A DNA stretch of 8,987 bases, taken from contig JAJDDU010000498.1 in assembly GCA_029260155.1 (NCBI GenBank), forward strand, positions 1-8,987, given 5' to 3'. The stretch's first letter is position 1. Each line of letters opens with the position of its first letter. Position numbers and translations under genes: made by a program. The notes beneath the pieces are model-generated. The model saw only the letters and a list, made by a program, of their open reading frames with translations. It was not told the DNA's origin and made no database searches. This DNA is from Phycisphaerae bacterium (lineage in GTDB: Bacteria > Planctomycetota > Phycisphaerae > UBA1845). Shown in pieces: positions 1 through 6,534 of this stretch.

Positions 1-378
1 GCCTTGAAAACACGCGAAAGCAACGGGGCAGGTCGTGACTACACAGCCTCCGGCGCGCCAACACCCCACGCACACCTCACAAGATGCGATTCGAACCGCA
101 AAGAAATCCAAATACGGTCAGAACTGTTCAACTTGGGCTAAGCGCAAGTGCCGGGAATCCGCACACAAGATCCTCACGAGGCTGGCGTAGCACCCGGCGA
201 CCCGTCGCTGGCGCTCAGGGCTCTGACCGGCTCAATCGTCCCCGTCGCGAACCCACAGCAATCGGCCCACCGCAACGAGCCAATCCAAGCACGCACCGAT
301 CGCGCCCCGCTCCGCATGTCATGCCCACGCAAGCGTGCCCATGCTCAGACAGCCAACGAGCTTCCCAACGCAGTCGCC
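1..378. other. Intergenic region without a supported gene
   Basis: No reading frame here has both a plausible ribosome binding site and a recognisable product. The open frames on the + strand run on into the antisense of the large lipoprotein gene, as expected for GC-rich DNA. The region lies beyond the terminator of that gene, so it should be largely untranscribed from the right. The only structure seen is the hairpin-forming stretch at 172-228, listed separately. Confidence 0.6.
172..228. repeat. Possible REP-like structured intergenic element
   Basis: A short palindrome CCTCACGAGG (172-181) is followed by an imperfect stem. In the stem, AGC (189-191) pairs with GCT (213-215). CCGGCGA (194-200) pairs with TCGCTGG (205-211) through one G-T wobble, around a CCCG loop. 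The 7-mer GCTGGCG also occurs twice in direct orientation (181-187 and 207-213). Two adjacent hairpins in intergenic DNA resemble dispersed repetitive elements of GC-rich bacterial genomes, but only one copy lies in this window, so repetition cannot be shown here. Confidence 0.3.
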
Positions 379-414
379 AAACAAAGAAAGCCCGGCGGCT
401 TTCGCCGCCGGGCT
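379..414 (-). terminator. Rho-independent terminator of the lipoprotein gene
   Basis: A perfect 11-bp GC-rich stem has arms at 389-399 and 404-414. Read on the minus strand the loop is GAAA, a stable GNRA-type tetraloop. The stem is followed on the minus strand by the T-rich run TTCTTTGTTT (388 down to 379). It starts 42 nt after the stop codon at 457-459 and is oriented to end transcription of that gene. Confidence 0.9.
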
Positions 415-456
415 GAAAAGTTTCAACTCGACGTCAGACAAACTGACCCGTGTCGT

Positions 457-3400
457 CTATTGACGGCCCCAGAGTGCGGTCACCTGGTCGGCACCGCTGC
501 GGGACACGACGATGTCGTTCTTGCCGTCACCGTTGTGGTCGCCGATGCTCACGGCCGAACTCGTGTCGATCGCCGTGATCGTCACCTTGGTCATCGGGAT
601 GATCGGGTTGCTCAGCGTGCCGCCCGTCGGGATCAGCTTGAAGTAGTTGCCGCCCGAAGAGGCCGCCACAACCATTTCGGCACCTTCAAAGACACCGGTG
701 GTCATCCGGATGCCGAAGAAGTCGCTGGCCTGCTCGCCGGCTACGCTCGGGATCGTCGCGGCGTTGACCGCGTTGGCGGTCGCTGCCGGATAGACGTAAA
801 CCTTACCCGCACCATCCGCGGTATTGGCGGTGTGCGCGTTCTCCGTGGCAGCGATCACGATCTGACCGGCAGGGGTTGTGGCCACGGCAAAGCCGAACTG
901 GTCGCCACCAGAGCCCTCACCAGCCCACGAAACACTCAGCGTCGCCGTGGTCGCGTCTGTGCTGTTAAGCGCCGAGCCACCCGGAATGCGGAACACCGCT
1001 CCGTTGTACGCCATGTTGTTCGCCGTGGCTTCGTCGTTCCCTGGCCCACCCACATACACGTCGTGCAGCGTGGTGCTCGTGAACGGTCCAGTCGCCATGG
1101 CAAAGCCGAAGAACGGCTCGTCGATGGCACTCGTCGCAACACCCGTGTAGCTGTCCCACTTGTTCGCGGGCAGATTGGCAAACGCGGCGCCCGTCGAGAT
1201 CGAGAAGCCCGGAGACGGTACGGCACCGGCCGAACCACCCTGCAAGATGATCACCTTGCCCTCGATGAAGCCGTCGGCACCGCCGTCGAAGCCGCCGTCA
1301 CCGAAGATCAGGTCGTTGTACGACGTGCTGCTGAACGGAGCCAACGCAATCGTCGCCGGAATGGTGCCCGTGTTCGAGTTGGTGTAGTCGAACGTGATCG
1401 TGCTCGGCGCGGCGACCGTCGTCTGATTCGACTGAACCGAGTAGACCTTGTCGGTCGAGCCCGTTGCACCATTGCTGTCGTAGATCTTCACCAACGGATC
1501 GGCAGCGTTGCACGCGACGACCAATTCAGGCTTCGTCGAATCACCACGCAACGGACCAATGGCCACGCCCGAGACGGTGCAGCCACTGTCGACCTGCTCC
1601 AGGAACGTGTAGTTCGCATTAGCAAATCCGAGCGTGTTGGCATTGCCCTTCTGATTGGCGACCGGCTTGTAGATGCGGATGTCCTGAGCGTCGTAGTTGG
1701 CGTTCGCATCGGCACCGCCCCAGACAATCATGTGCATGCCGCCATCGTTCTTGATGTCGGCGAACAAGATGTTCTGCCCACGCAGCGCTTCGCTGTTCGT
1801 CGTCGCTGCGGCACCGCCGACAGCGTCGTTGACCACACCGGCGTACAGACGACCACCCGAGGTCGACTGCGGCTGACCGATCGACGCGGCGACGATCGCC
1901 AACTCAGTGTTGACCGTCGTGGACGCCCAGTCGGTCCCGACGAGAACTCTGCCGCCAGTGACGGCCGAGGCAACACTCACCTGCCCGGCGTTGAGGCCGG
2001 CGTTAACCGTGTAGGTTCCACGCGTCGAGGCGGGGAACGGAACCATCAGCGTCGAAACCGTATCGCTTGCGACAACGGTTTCCGAGGACAAGTCTGTGAC
2101 ATTCGTGGCCGTATCGACATCCACCGACGTGAAGTCGATCGCACCGCCAACACGTGAAAGCGACTCGAAGTCAAAGTTCGCACCACCGGCCGGCGTCAAC
2201 ACTTGGTTGTACAGGCCGCCCGTCGCCGCCATCGCCGCGGCAGAGCCATTGGCTGCCGCCTGCGGAATCCAGGCCGGAGCGATCGTCCTTACGACCGTGT
2301 CGCTGTCGCTTACGCCGCGCGGGTTGGTCACCGTAACCAGGAACTCGTACGGGCCGGGAACCACGACATTGGTCCGCGTCGTAGTTGAGCCGTCCTGCTT
2401 GAGCAGGTTCTGAGTCGAAGCGATGCCCGGCGGGTTGATCAGCACGTCGGTCGTACTGGCATTGCCCGATCCGAACGGAGCCAAGAGGTCGACCGTGTCC
2501 AGCGGCTGAAGCGTCGCATCGGGCGTGCTAACCACCGTCCACTCGTGCTGCAGCGTTTCACCGGCCTGGGCACTCGGATCGGACGCGGTGGCCGCGAGGG
2601 CAGGAACATTGGCCGTCGAAAAGACGATCGGGGCGCTCGCATTGAAGACGACGGCAGCGGACTGGTCCGCACCGGCACTCACGTTAATCACAACATCCAC
2701 TTCAGGGCTGCACTCGGCAGTGGCAGGGTCGCCAACCGCAGTGGCCGTATCGACCGCATCGACCGCCGGCGTCTCGCAGAAGAGATCGGCGTTGCAGGTG
2801 TCGCCTTCGGGGCAACCGGTATCGTCGGCACACACCGTTTCGGAAACGACTGCGTCGGTTCCCGGCGTGGTCTCGATGCTGTTGTCCTGCCCGGAGACGG
2901 TCACGGTGACGCCACTGGCGCCGGTGACGGTGACATCAACCGTTTCAGGCGTATCGTCGTCGTCGCCCGCGAGCGTGCCGGTGCCCGTGATGGTCCAAGT
3001 GAAATCAACACGTCCGCCGTCCGTACCGCCATCGCTCGAGGCGGTCAGCGCGAAGGTCGAGCCACTGCCCGCATTTTCGGGACAACCGGCGATGCTGACG
3101 CTGAGGCCTTCCGGCTCAACAACCTCATCTTCGCATACGTTGTCGGTGCAGACCTGATCGGCACCGCAATCGCCATCGGTGAGGCACTCGACGCAGCCGT
3201 CGGCGTCCTCGTCGCAAACCTCGCCATCGGCACAAGGAGCGTCGCCATCCGCACAGGCGCCATCGACGCATGCCTCTTCGCCATTGCAGAAGTCGCCATC
3301 GTCGCAACCGGCGTCGTCGTCGCAAAGATCAACGCAGACGTCAGCGTCGTCGTCGCACTCCTGAGCATCGGTACACGGCGCCGTACCATCGGCACACGCG

Positions 3401-3696
3401 TTGTCGGTGCAACTCTCGTCACCGTCGCAGAAGGTGCCGTTGTCGCAATCCGAGTCAGCCAAGCACGCAACGCAGAGGTTGCTCTCTCCGGTCTCGTCGC
3501 TGGCATCCACCAAGCACAGCGGCGTATCCGCCGGACACTCCGACGCGTCATCCGCAGTGCAATCAACACCCGGCGGAACCGGACAACCAACCACCAACAC
3601 CAACATGGGGACCAGCGCCAACACAGCACCGACGTTCAAGAGACCCGACAGCCGCGTGTCGCGGAACCCCGAACCTTTACCTTTTCTAGCTACCAT
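457..3696 (-). CDS. Predicted lipoprotein with Cys/Asp-rich repeats, PKD-like regions and FG-GAP propeller
   Basis: A predicted surface or periplasmic lipoprotein of 1079 residues whose exact function is unknown. The ATG at 3696 is chosen because GGAGG lies 7 nt upstream; the in-frame codon at 3723 lacks this. A basic N-terminus and a hydrophobic stretch (about 17-37) lead to the lipobox VVGC, with the lipidated Cys at 38. Residues 46-190 are Cys/Asp-rich, including two tandem eight-cysteine units (78-124 and 125-170) and partial four-cysteine units (171-190 and 289-308). Residues about 197-287 and 333-475 look like Ig/PKD-type beta domains (FTWTITGTG, HEWTVVS, VTVTNPRG). From about 580 to the end there are seven or so FG-GAP-like blades (for example GDQFGFAVAT), and the last carries a calcium-loop motif, DHNGDGKND (1053-1061). 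FG-GAP propellers commonly mediate adhesion or ligand binding. The gene appears monocistronic, with a 5' gap of about 760 nt and its own terminator. Enzymatic activity is not indicated. Confidence 0.85.
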   Translation of the reverse strand: MVARKGKGSGFRDTRLSGLLNVGAVLALVPMLVLVVGCPVPPGVDCTADDASECPADTPLCLVDASDETGESNLCVACLADSDCDNGTFCDGDESCTDNACADGTAPCTDAQECDDDADVCVDLCDDDAGCDDGDFCNGEEACVDGACADGDAPCADGEVCDEDADGCVECLTDGDCGADQVCTDNVCEDEVVEPEGLSVSIAGCPENAGSGSTFALTASSDGGTDGGRVDFTWTITGTGTLAGDDDDTPETVDVTVTGASGVTVTVSGQDNSIETTPGTDAVVSETVCADDTGCPEGDTCNADLFCETPAVDAVDTATAVGDPATAECSPEVDVVINVSAGADQSAAVVFNASAPIVFSTANVPALAATASDPSAQAGETLQHEWTVVSTPDATLQPLDTVDLLAPFGSGNASTTDVLINPPGIASTQNLLKQDGSTTTRTNVVVPGPYEFLVTVTNPRGVSDSDTVVRTIAPAWIPQAAANGSAAAMAATGGLYNQVLTPAGGANFDFESLSRVGGAIDFTSVDVDTATNVTDLSSETVVASDTVSTLMVPFPASTRGTYTVNAGLNAGQVSVASAVTGGRVLVGTDWASTTVNTELAIVAASIGQPQSTSGGRLYAGVVNDAVGGAAATTNSEALRGQNILFADIKNDGGMHMIVWGGADANANYDAQDIRIYKPVANQKGNANTLGFANANYTFLEQVDSGCTVSGVAIGPLRGDSTKPELVVACNAADPLVKIYDSNGATGSTDKVYSVQSNQTTVAAPSTITFDYTNSNTGTIPATIALAPFSSTSYNDLIFGDGGFDGGADGFIEGKVIILQGGSAGAVPSPGFSISTGAAFANLPANKWDSYTGVATSAIDEPFFGFAMATGPFTSTTLHDVYVGGPGNDEATANNMAYNGAVFRIPGGSALNSTDATTATLSVSWAGEGSGGDQFGFAVATTPAGQIVIAATENAHTANTADGAGKVYVYPAATANAVNAATIPSVAGEQASDFFGIRMTTGVFEGAEMVVAASSGGNYFKLIPTGGTLSNPIIPMTKVTITAIDTSSAVSIGDHNGDGKNDIVVSRSGADQVTALWGRQ
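3127..3465 (-). repeat. In-gene tandem eight-cysteine repeats (two full, one partial)
   Basis: Residues 78-124 and 125-170 of the lipoprotein are two copies of a unit of about 46 residues. They match at about 27 of 46 positions. All eight cysteines fall at the same relative places (1, 7, 13, 19, 24, 31, 37, 44). A third, truncated unit follows at 171-190 with cysteines at 1, 7, 13 and 18. Shared cores include ACADG and DADxC. Such Cys/Asp-rich units probably fold as small disulfide-bonded, possibly calcium-binding knots. Similar repeats are known from secreted proteins of Myxococcota and Planctomycetota. The disulfide and calcium roles are inferred. Confidence 0.8.
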
Positions 3697-3703
3697 TAAT
3701 CGA

Positions 3704-3708
3704 CCTCC
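3704..3708 (-). promoter_or_regulatory. Shine-Dalgarno site deciding the lipoprotein start
   Basis: On the minus strand GGAGG is followed by 7 nt (TCGATTA) and then ATG at 3696. This is the strongest ribosome binding site in the window. It favours the internal ATG over the in-frame codon 27 nt upstream, and it puts the signal peptide in a normal position. Confidence 0.8.
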
Positions 3709-3872
3709 AGTAAAAACTTTCACGTGATTCGTGTTCCACGCGGTCTCTTTGACGGTTATCCCATCGAATATTACAAACGCGATCTACGCACACCGCGCAG
3801 CCGCGACACTTGCCAAACCTGTACACAGACAACTCGATTGCCACTTCCTAATCAAAACTCGCTCACCGATTG

Positions 3873-3890
3873 ACGCTGTAAAACCAGCGT
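3873..3890. repeat. Small inverted repeat, 6-bp stem
   Basis: ACGCTG (3873-3878) and CAGCGT (3885-3890) form a perfect 6-bp stem around a 6-nt loop. No T-run follows on either strand, so it does not look like an intrinsic terminator. It lies about 180 nt upstream of the lipoprotein start and could be an operator or a leader hairpin; this is inference. Confidence 0.35.
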
Positions 3891-4072
3891 TCCTGTAAAC
3901 GTACGAGTCCGATCGCAGCTTCATTCATGGAGATGGTGGCCTTAACCGTACTGACTACGCGCCAACATTATCAGTAACGGTATGCCTCCTTGCACTATGC
4001 ACTCTTGCACCGCCCTGGCACCAACTCGGGTACACAGACGGCAACACTCCCAACGCGGGCGAATTGTAGGTC

Positions 4073-4115
4073 TTGCCACTTGCCCGTCAACACCTATTTC
4101 GCGAAAAAGTGGCAA
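4073..4115. repeat. Perfect 9-bp inverted repeat with 25-nt loop
   Basis: TTGCCACTT (4073-4081) and AAGTGGCAA (4107-4115) are exact reverse complements. The loop ends with the 10-bp palindrome TTTCGCGAAA (4097-4106), directly against the right arm. A third copy of TTGCCACTT occurs at 3838-3846. No T-run follows on either strand. It could be a protein-binding site or part of a structured RNA. Confidence 0.5.
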
Positions 4116-4140
4116 TTTACCGACGCCCGCATGCGACTTC

Positions 4141-4168
4141 TTGTCACCACTGACAAGCCGCAAGGCGG
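4141..4168. repeat. Two adjacent short hairpins
   Basis: TTGTCA (4141-4146) pairs with TGACAA (4151-4156) around a CCAC tetraloop. One base later, CCGC (4158-4161) pairs with GCGG (4165-4168) around AAG. With the inverted repeat at 4073-4115 they make a run of hairpins inside about 100 nt, suggesting a structured transcript in the intergenic gap. No matching RNA family was recognised. Confidence 0.4.
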
Positions 4169-4457
4169 TACCGACGCCTCCATGCGCCCCTGTGTCGTCG
4201 CTATCGGCGCCTGCCTCACATTTGCTTGAGTTTTTGCGCCGCAGTTCGACTTTTCGCCAACGCCGAAACCACCCCAAGACCGCAGGGAAGGCGGCGATTC
4301 TATTAACTTCACAGGGCGAACCACTAGAAACCCGCCCGGACACAGAATCTGCAACATCATTCTATAGCTGACATTAGAAACGCGTCGAGCACGTCGCTAG
4401 CAGCTCTTTCACAGGAGATATGATCTACCCAAGCGACTGATTCTGCCTCGCTCAAGA

Positions 4458-5111
4458 CTATTCCGCCTCGTCGCGATGCGTTTTCGCACGCTCGGCCACC
4501 ATTTCCTCGATCAGTTCGATCACCGACCGGGCAATTTGCGCCTTGCTGCCACGCTGCGGAGGCGACCAATCACCCCCAGCCCGAAGAATCTCGACGACCG
4601 CGTCGTCACTGCCGACGTTGGCCAGGCCATTCAACACAATCGCGTCACAACGCTTCTTTCGGAGCTTCTCAGCCGCGTTCTTGTGCTGATCGTGATCCTC
4701 CATCGCGAACCCGACCAGCACGCGCCCTTCCTTAATGCGCCCGAGGTGCGCGGCGATGTCACGCGTCGCAACCAATTTGATCGCCCGTGGCTGCGTACGC
4801 TTCTTGAGCTTGTGATCCAGCGTTCGCGTCGGGCGATAGTCGCACACCGCAGCCGTCATGACCGCTGCGTCGCACATCAGAAACTCATCGCAGCACACCT
4901 CGAACATCTCTCGCGCGGTGACCACGCGAATCGACTTCACCCCAGGCGGATCGTCCAACGGAACAGGCCCTGCCACCAGAACGACCTCGTGCCCCAGTTG
5001 CCGCGCAGCAGCGGCAAGCGCGAATCCCATTTTGCCAGAGGACGGGTTGGAGATGAACCGAACGGTGTCGAAGTATTCCCGGGTAGGCCCAGCCGTGACG
5101 AGTATGCGCAC
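4458..5111 (-). CDS. coaB: Phosphopantothenate--cysteine ligase, stand-alone
   Basis: CoaB joins cysteine to 4'-phosphopantothenate using a nucleotide triphosphate (CTP in most bacteria), the second step of coenzyme A synthesis from pantothenate. With the GTG at 5111 the protein has 217 residues and begins directly with the first strand, RILVTAGPTRE. An AGGA lies 8 nt upstream, and this start is 10 nt after the coaC stop. A GTG at 5144 is a longer alternative overlapping coaC. Family motifs seen are RFISNPSSGKMG (18-29), VAGP (46-49), AAVCDYRP (87-94; many relatives have AAVAD), KLKK (101-104), VGFAMED (133-139) and KKRCDAIVLN (152-161). It corresponds to the C-terminal half of the usual CoaBC fusion, here a separate gene and the last of the operon. 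The product should work with the CoaC encoded just upstream. Confidence 0.93.
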   Translation of the reverse strand: MRILVTAGPTREYFDTVRFISNPSSGKMGFALAAAARQLGHEVVLVAGPVPLDDPPGVKSIRVVTAREMFEVCCDEFLMCDAAVMTAAVCDYRPTRTLDHKLKKRTQPRAIKLVATRDIAAHLGRIKEGRVLVGFAMEDHDQHKNAAEKLRKKRCDAIVLNGLANVGSDDAVVEILRAGGDWSPPQRGSKAQIARSVIELIEEMVAERAKTHRDEAE

Positions 5112-5121
5112 GCGAAGTGTC

Positions 5122-5727
5122 CTATGACGCGGGGACGCTAGCACCGCGCGGCCGCGCCGATCGCAATGCGTCGACCGCCGCGCTTAGAATGTCATCGGAC
5201 TCGGACATACGCCCCGGCCCGATCGAACGGCAGGCCAGCCAGCCCTCCGCAGGGCCCACGATGGCGTAGCCAAGTGTACGCAGCTTGGCGATGTTGTCCT
5301 GTATCGGCTGATGAGCCCACATAACGTCGTTCATCGCAGGTGCCAGCATCACGCGATCACCGGCGGCTGCGACCATCGTACTCACCAGGTCATCGCAAAT
5401 ACCGTTGGCGATCTTGCCGATGATGTTGGCCGTCGCGGGGGCGATTAGGAACAGGTCCGCCCCACGGGTCAGACGAATGTGCTGTGGATCGTAGGCGCCG
5501 GCTGCGTCGAAGAGATCTCTCAAGACTCGCCGCCCGGTCAGCGCCTGAAACGTAGCCGGGCCAACGAAGTGCGTCGCCGAATCCGTCATGGCCACCGTCA
5601 CCCCAGCCCCACGCTGAACGAGCGATGACACGACGTGGCACACCTTGTACGCGGCGATGCCCCCGCACACCGCGACAACCACTTCGTAGCCCGCCAACTC
5701 GGCCGGATTAATGTTCTTCGGCGTCAT
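5122..5727 (-). CDS. coaC: Phosphopantothenoylcysteine decarboxylase, stand-alone
   Basis: CoaC is the FMN-dependent flavoprotein that decarboxylates 4'-phospho-N-pantothenoylcysteine to 4'-phosphopantetheine in the CoA pathway. The 201 residues match the N-terminal half of CoaBC. Visible motifs are AVCGGIAAYK (19-28), HIRLTRGAD with conserved His83, IAPATANIIGKIANGICDDL (95-114), the PAMNDVMW motif (130-137) with conserved Asn133, and the substrate clamp region ACRSIGPGRMSE with Cys166. Most relatives have ACG in place of ACR. The ATG at 5727 overlaps the end of rpoZ by 20 nt and has little Shine-Dalgarno sequence, so translation is probably coupled to rpoZ. The ligase coaB follows 10 nt after the stop. 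Confidence 0.94.
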   Translation of the reverse strand: MTPKNINPAELAGYEVVVAVCGGIAAYKVCHVVSSLVQRGAGVTVAMTDSATHFVGPATFQALTGRRVLRDLFDAAGAYDPQHIRLTRGADLFLIAPATANIIGKIANGICDDLVSTMVAAAGDRVMLAPAMNDVMWAHQPIQDNIAKLRTLGYAIVGPAEGWLACRSIGPGRMSESDDILSAAVDALRSARPRGASVPAS

Positions 5728-5932
5728 CGTCCAATTCGGTGGGAAGGATGGCCTCGATCTTGCCTTCGGCGATTTCCTTGACCACGACCTCGAGTTCGGT
5801 GAGACCGTCCGTCTCGATCATCGGCCTGGCGCCTTGCATGATCTGCAGCCACCGCCGCTGAATCAGCGCGGTGAGCTTGAACCGCCCACCCAACTTGTTG
5901 ATGATCTCATCGCTCTTAAGTTCTTCGATCAT
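5708..5932 (-). CDS. rpoZ: RNA polymerase omega subunit
   Basis: The omega subunit helps assemble and stabilise the beta' subunit of RNA polymerase. The protein has 74 residues, at the short end for bacterial omega. The core LGGRFKLTALIQRRWLQIMQ (14-33), followed by GARPMIE, fits the conserved helix that contacts beta', of the type seen in planctomycetes. The acidic C-terminus (ELDDDAEEH) is typical. The ATG at 5932 overlaps the gmk stop in an ATGA arrangement (4 nt). AAGG lies 4 nt and AAAGGAG 11 nt upstream. The gmk-rpoZ pairing is widespread in bacteria and supports the call. Confidence 0.9.
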   Translation of the reverse strand: MIEELKSDEIINKLGGRFKLTALIQRRWLQIMQGARPMIETDGLTELEVVVKEIAEGKIEAILPTELDDDAEEH

Positions 5933-6534
5933 GTATCCTTCATCTCCTTTCGGACGATCGACAACACCTCTTCGACGGTGTCCACCAAAACGTCGTTTAC
6001 CACATAGTGGTCGTAGCAGCCCGAGTCACGGGCCGCCGCGATCTCGCCGTCCGCTTCCGCGAGCCGTCGTTTCAACTGATCGGCCGACTCCGTTTTCCTG
6101 CCCGCAAGCCGTGCAACCAGCGTTTCGTGCGTCGGCGGAAGCACAAAGATCCGAACCGATTCCGGCATCTTGGCGGCCACCTGTACGCCGCCCTGCACGT
6201 CGATTTCCAGAATCACGTATTGGCCGGCCTCGACGGCGGCCCGGATCGGCAAAGCCGGTGTCCCGTACCATTGCCCGATATACTCGGCCGATTCGAGAAA
6301 CTCTCCTCGCTCGCGCATGCGCTGAAACTCATCACGCGAGACAAAGCGGTAGTTTTCCCCATCGATCTCGCCCGCCCGCGGAACACGGGTCGTCGCCGAA
6401 ACACTCCACAATGCCCGCGGAAGTCGCTCGAGCAACGCATGACAGATCGATGTCTTGCCCGCACCGGAAGGCCCACTGATCACCACCAAGCCACCCAGGG
6501 ACTGCGACCGTTCGCAACCGCCCTCACTCGGCAT
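5929..6534 (-). CDS. gmk: Guanylate kinase
   Basis: Gmk phosphorylates GMP to GDP with ATP in purine nucleotide metabolism. The ATG at 6534 gives 201 residues, the usual size, and has AAGGAG 10 nt upstream. An extension to 6561 would need a TTG start and overlap yicC more. Features are the P-loop GPSGAGKT (21-28), the GMP-binding segment SVSATTRVPRAGEIDGENY (44-62) containing the TTRxPRxGExDG pattern, WYGTP (89-93), EIDVQGG (110-116), and the lid region with FVLPPTHETLVARLAGR (130-146). The start overlaps the yicC stop by 11 nt and the stop overlaps rpoZ by 4 nt, so translation is probably coupled along the operon. Confidence 0.96.
   Translation of the reverse strand: MPSEGGCERSQSLGGLVVISGPSGAGKTSICHALLERLPRALWSVSATTRVPRAGEIDGENYRFVSRDEFQRMRERGEFLESAEYIGQWYGTPALPIRAAVEAGQYVILEIDVQGGVQVAAKMPESVRIFVLPPTHETLVARLAGRKTESADQLKRRLAEADGEIAAARDSGCYDHYVVNDVLVDTVEEVLSIVRKEMKDT

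Larger units (their letters stand above)
3709..4457. other. Intergenic gap of about 750 nt with inverted repeats, no supported gene
   Basis: This stretch separates the end of coaB from the lipoprotein start. Short open frames exist on both strands (for example 3942-4343 minus and 3982-4371 plus), but they have no good ribosome binding site, recognisable motif or conserved-looking composition. It presumably carries the lipoprotein promoter. TAATAT (3773 down to 3768, minus) could be a -10 box but has no convincing -35. No clear intrinsic terminator follows coaB. Several inverted repeats, listed separately, make a structured leader, a small RNA or a decayed element possible. Confidence 0.55.

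Noticed and set aside
85..100. tRNA T-arm-like sequence GGTTCGAATC on the minus strand
   Set aside because: The expected 5-bp T-stem does not pair (only a 4-bp stem with an 8-nt loop), and no acceptor, D or anticodon arm is found nearby.
148..2157. Open frame of 669 codons on the + strand
   Set aside because: It lies antisense to the lipoprotein gene, is rich in Arg, Asp, His and Val as expected from reading GC-rich codons backwards, contains the terminator hairpin and has no recognisable domain. A long shadow frame.
2545..3699. Open frame of 384 codons on the + strand
   Set aside because: Antisense to the Cys/Asp-rich part of the lipoprotein gene. Its Ala/Val/Ile/Gly/Arg pattern comes from the complementary Asp/Cys codons, and there is no ribosome binding site or domain.
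3985..3991. Perfect AAGGAGG on the minus strand in the gap
   Set aside because: No start codon lies 5-10 nt downstream; the nearest ATG is 16 nt away and opens only an eight-codon frame.
3942..4371. Open frames on both strands in the intergenic gap (133 codons minus, 129 codons plus)
   Set aside because: The minus frame starts at a GTG without a ribosome binding site and the plus frame at an ATG with poor upstream sequence. Neither shows a domain or membrane segment, and open frames of this size are common by chance at this GC content.
4476..5141. Open frame of 221 codons on the + strand
   Set aside because: Almost exactly antisense to coaB, which shows complete family motifs.
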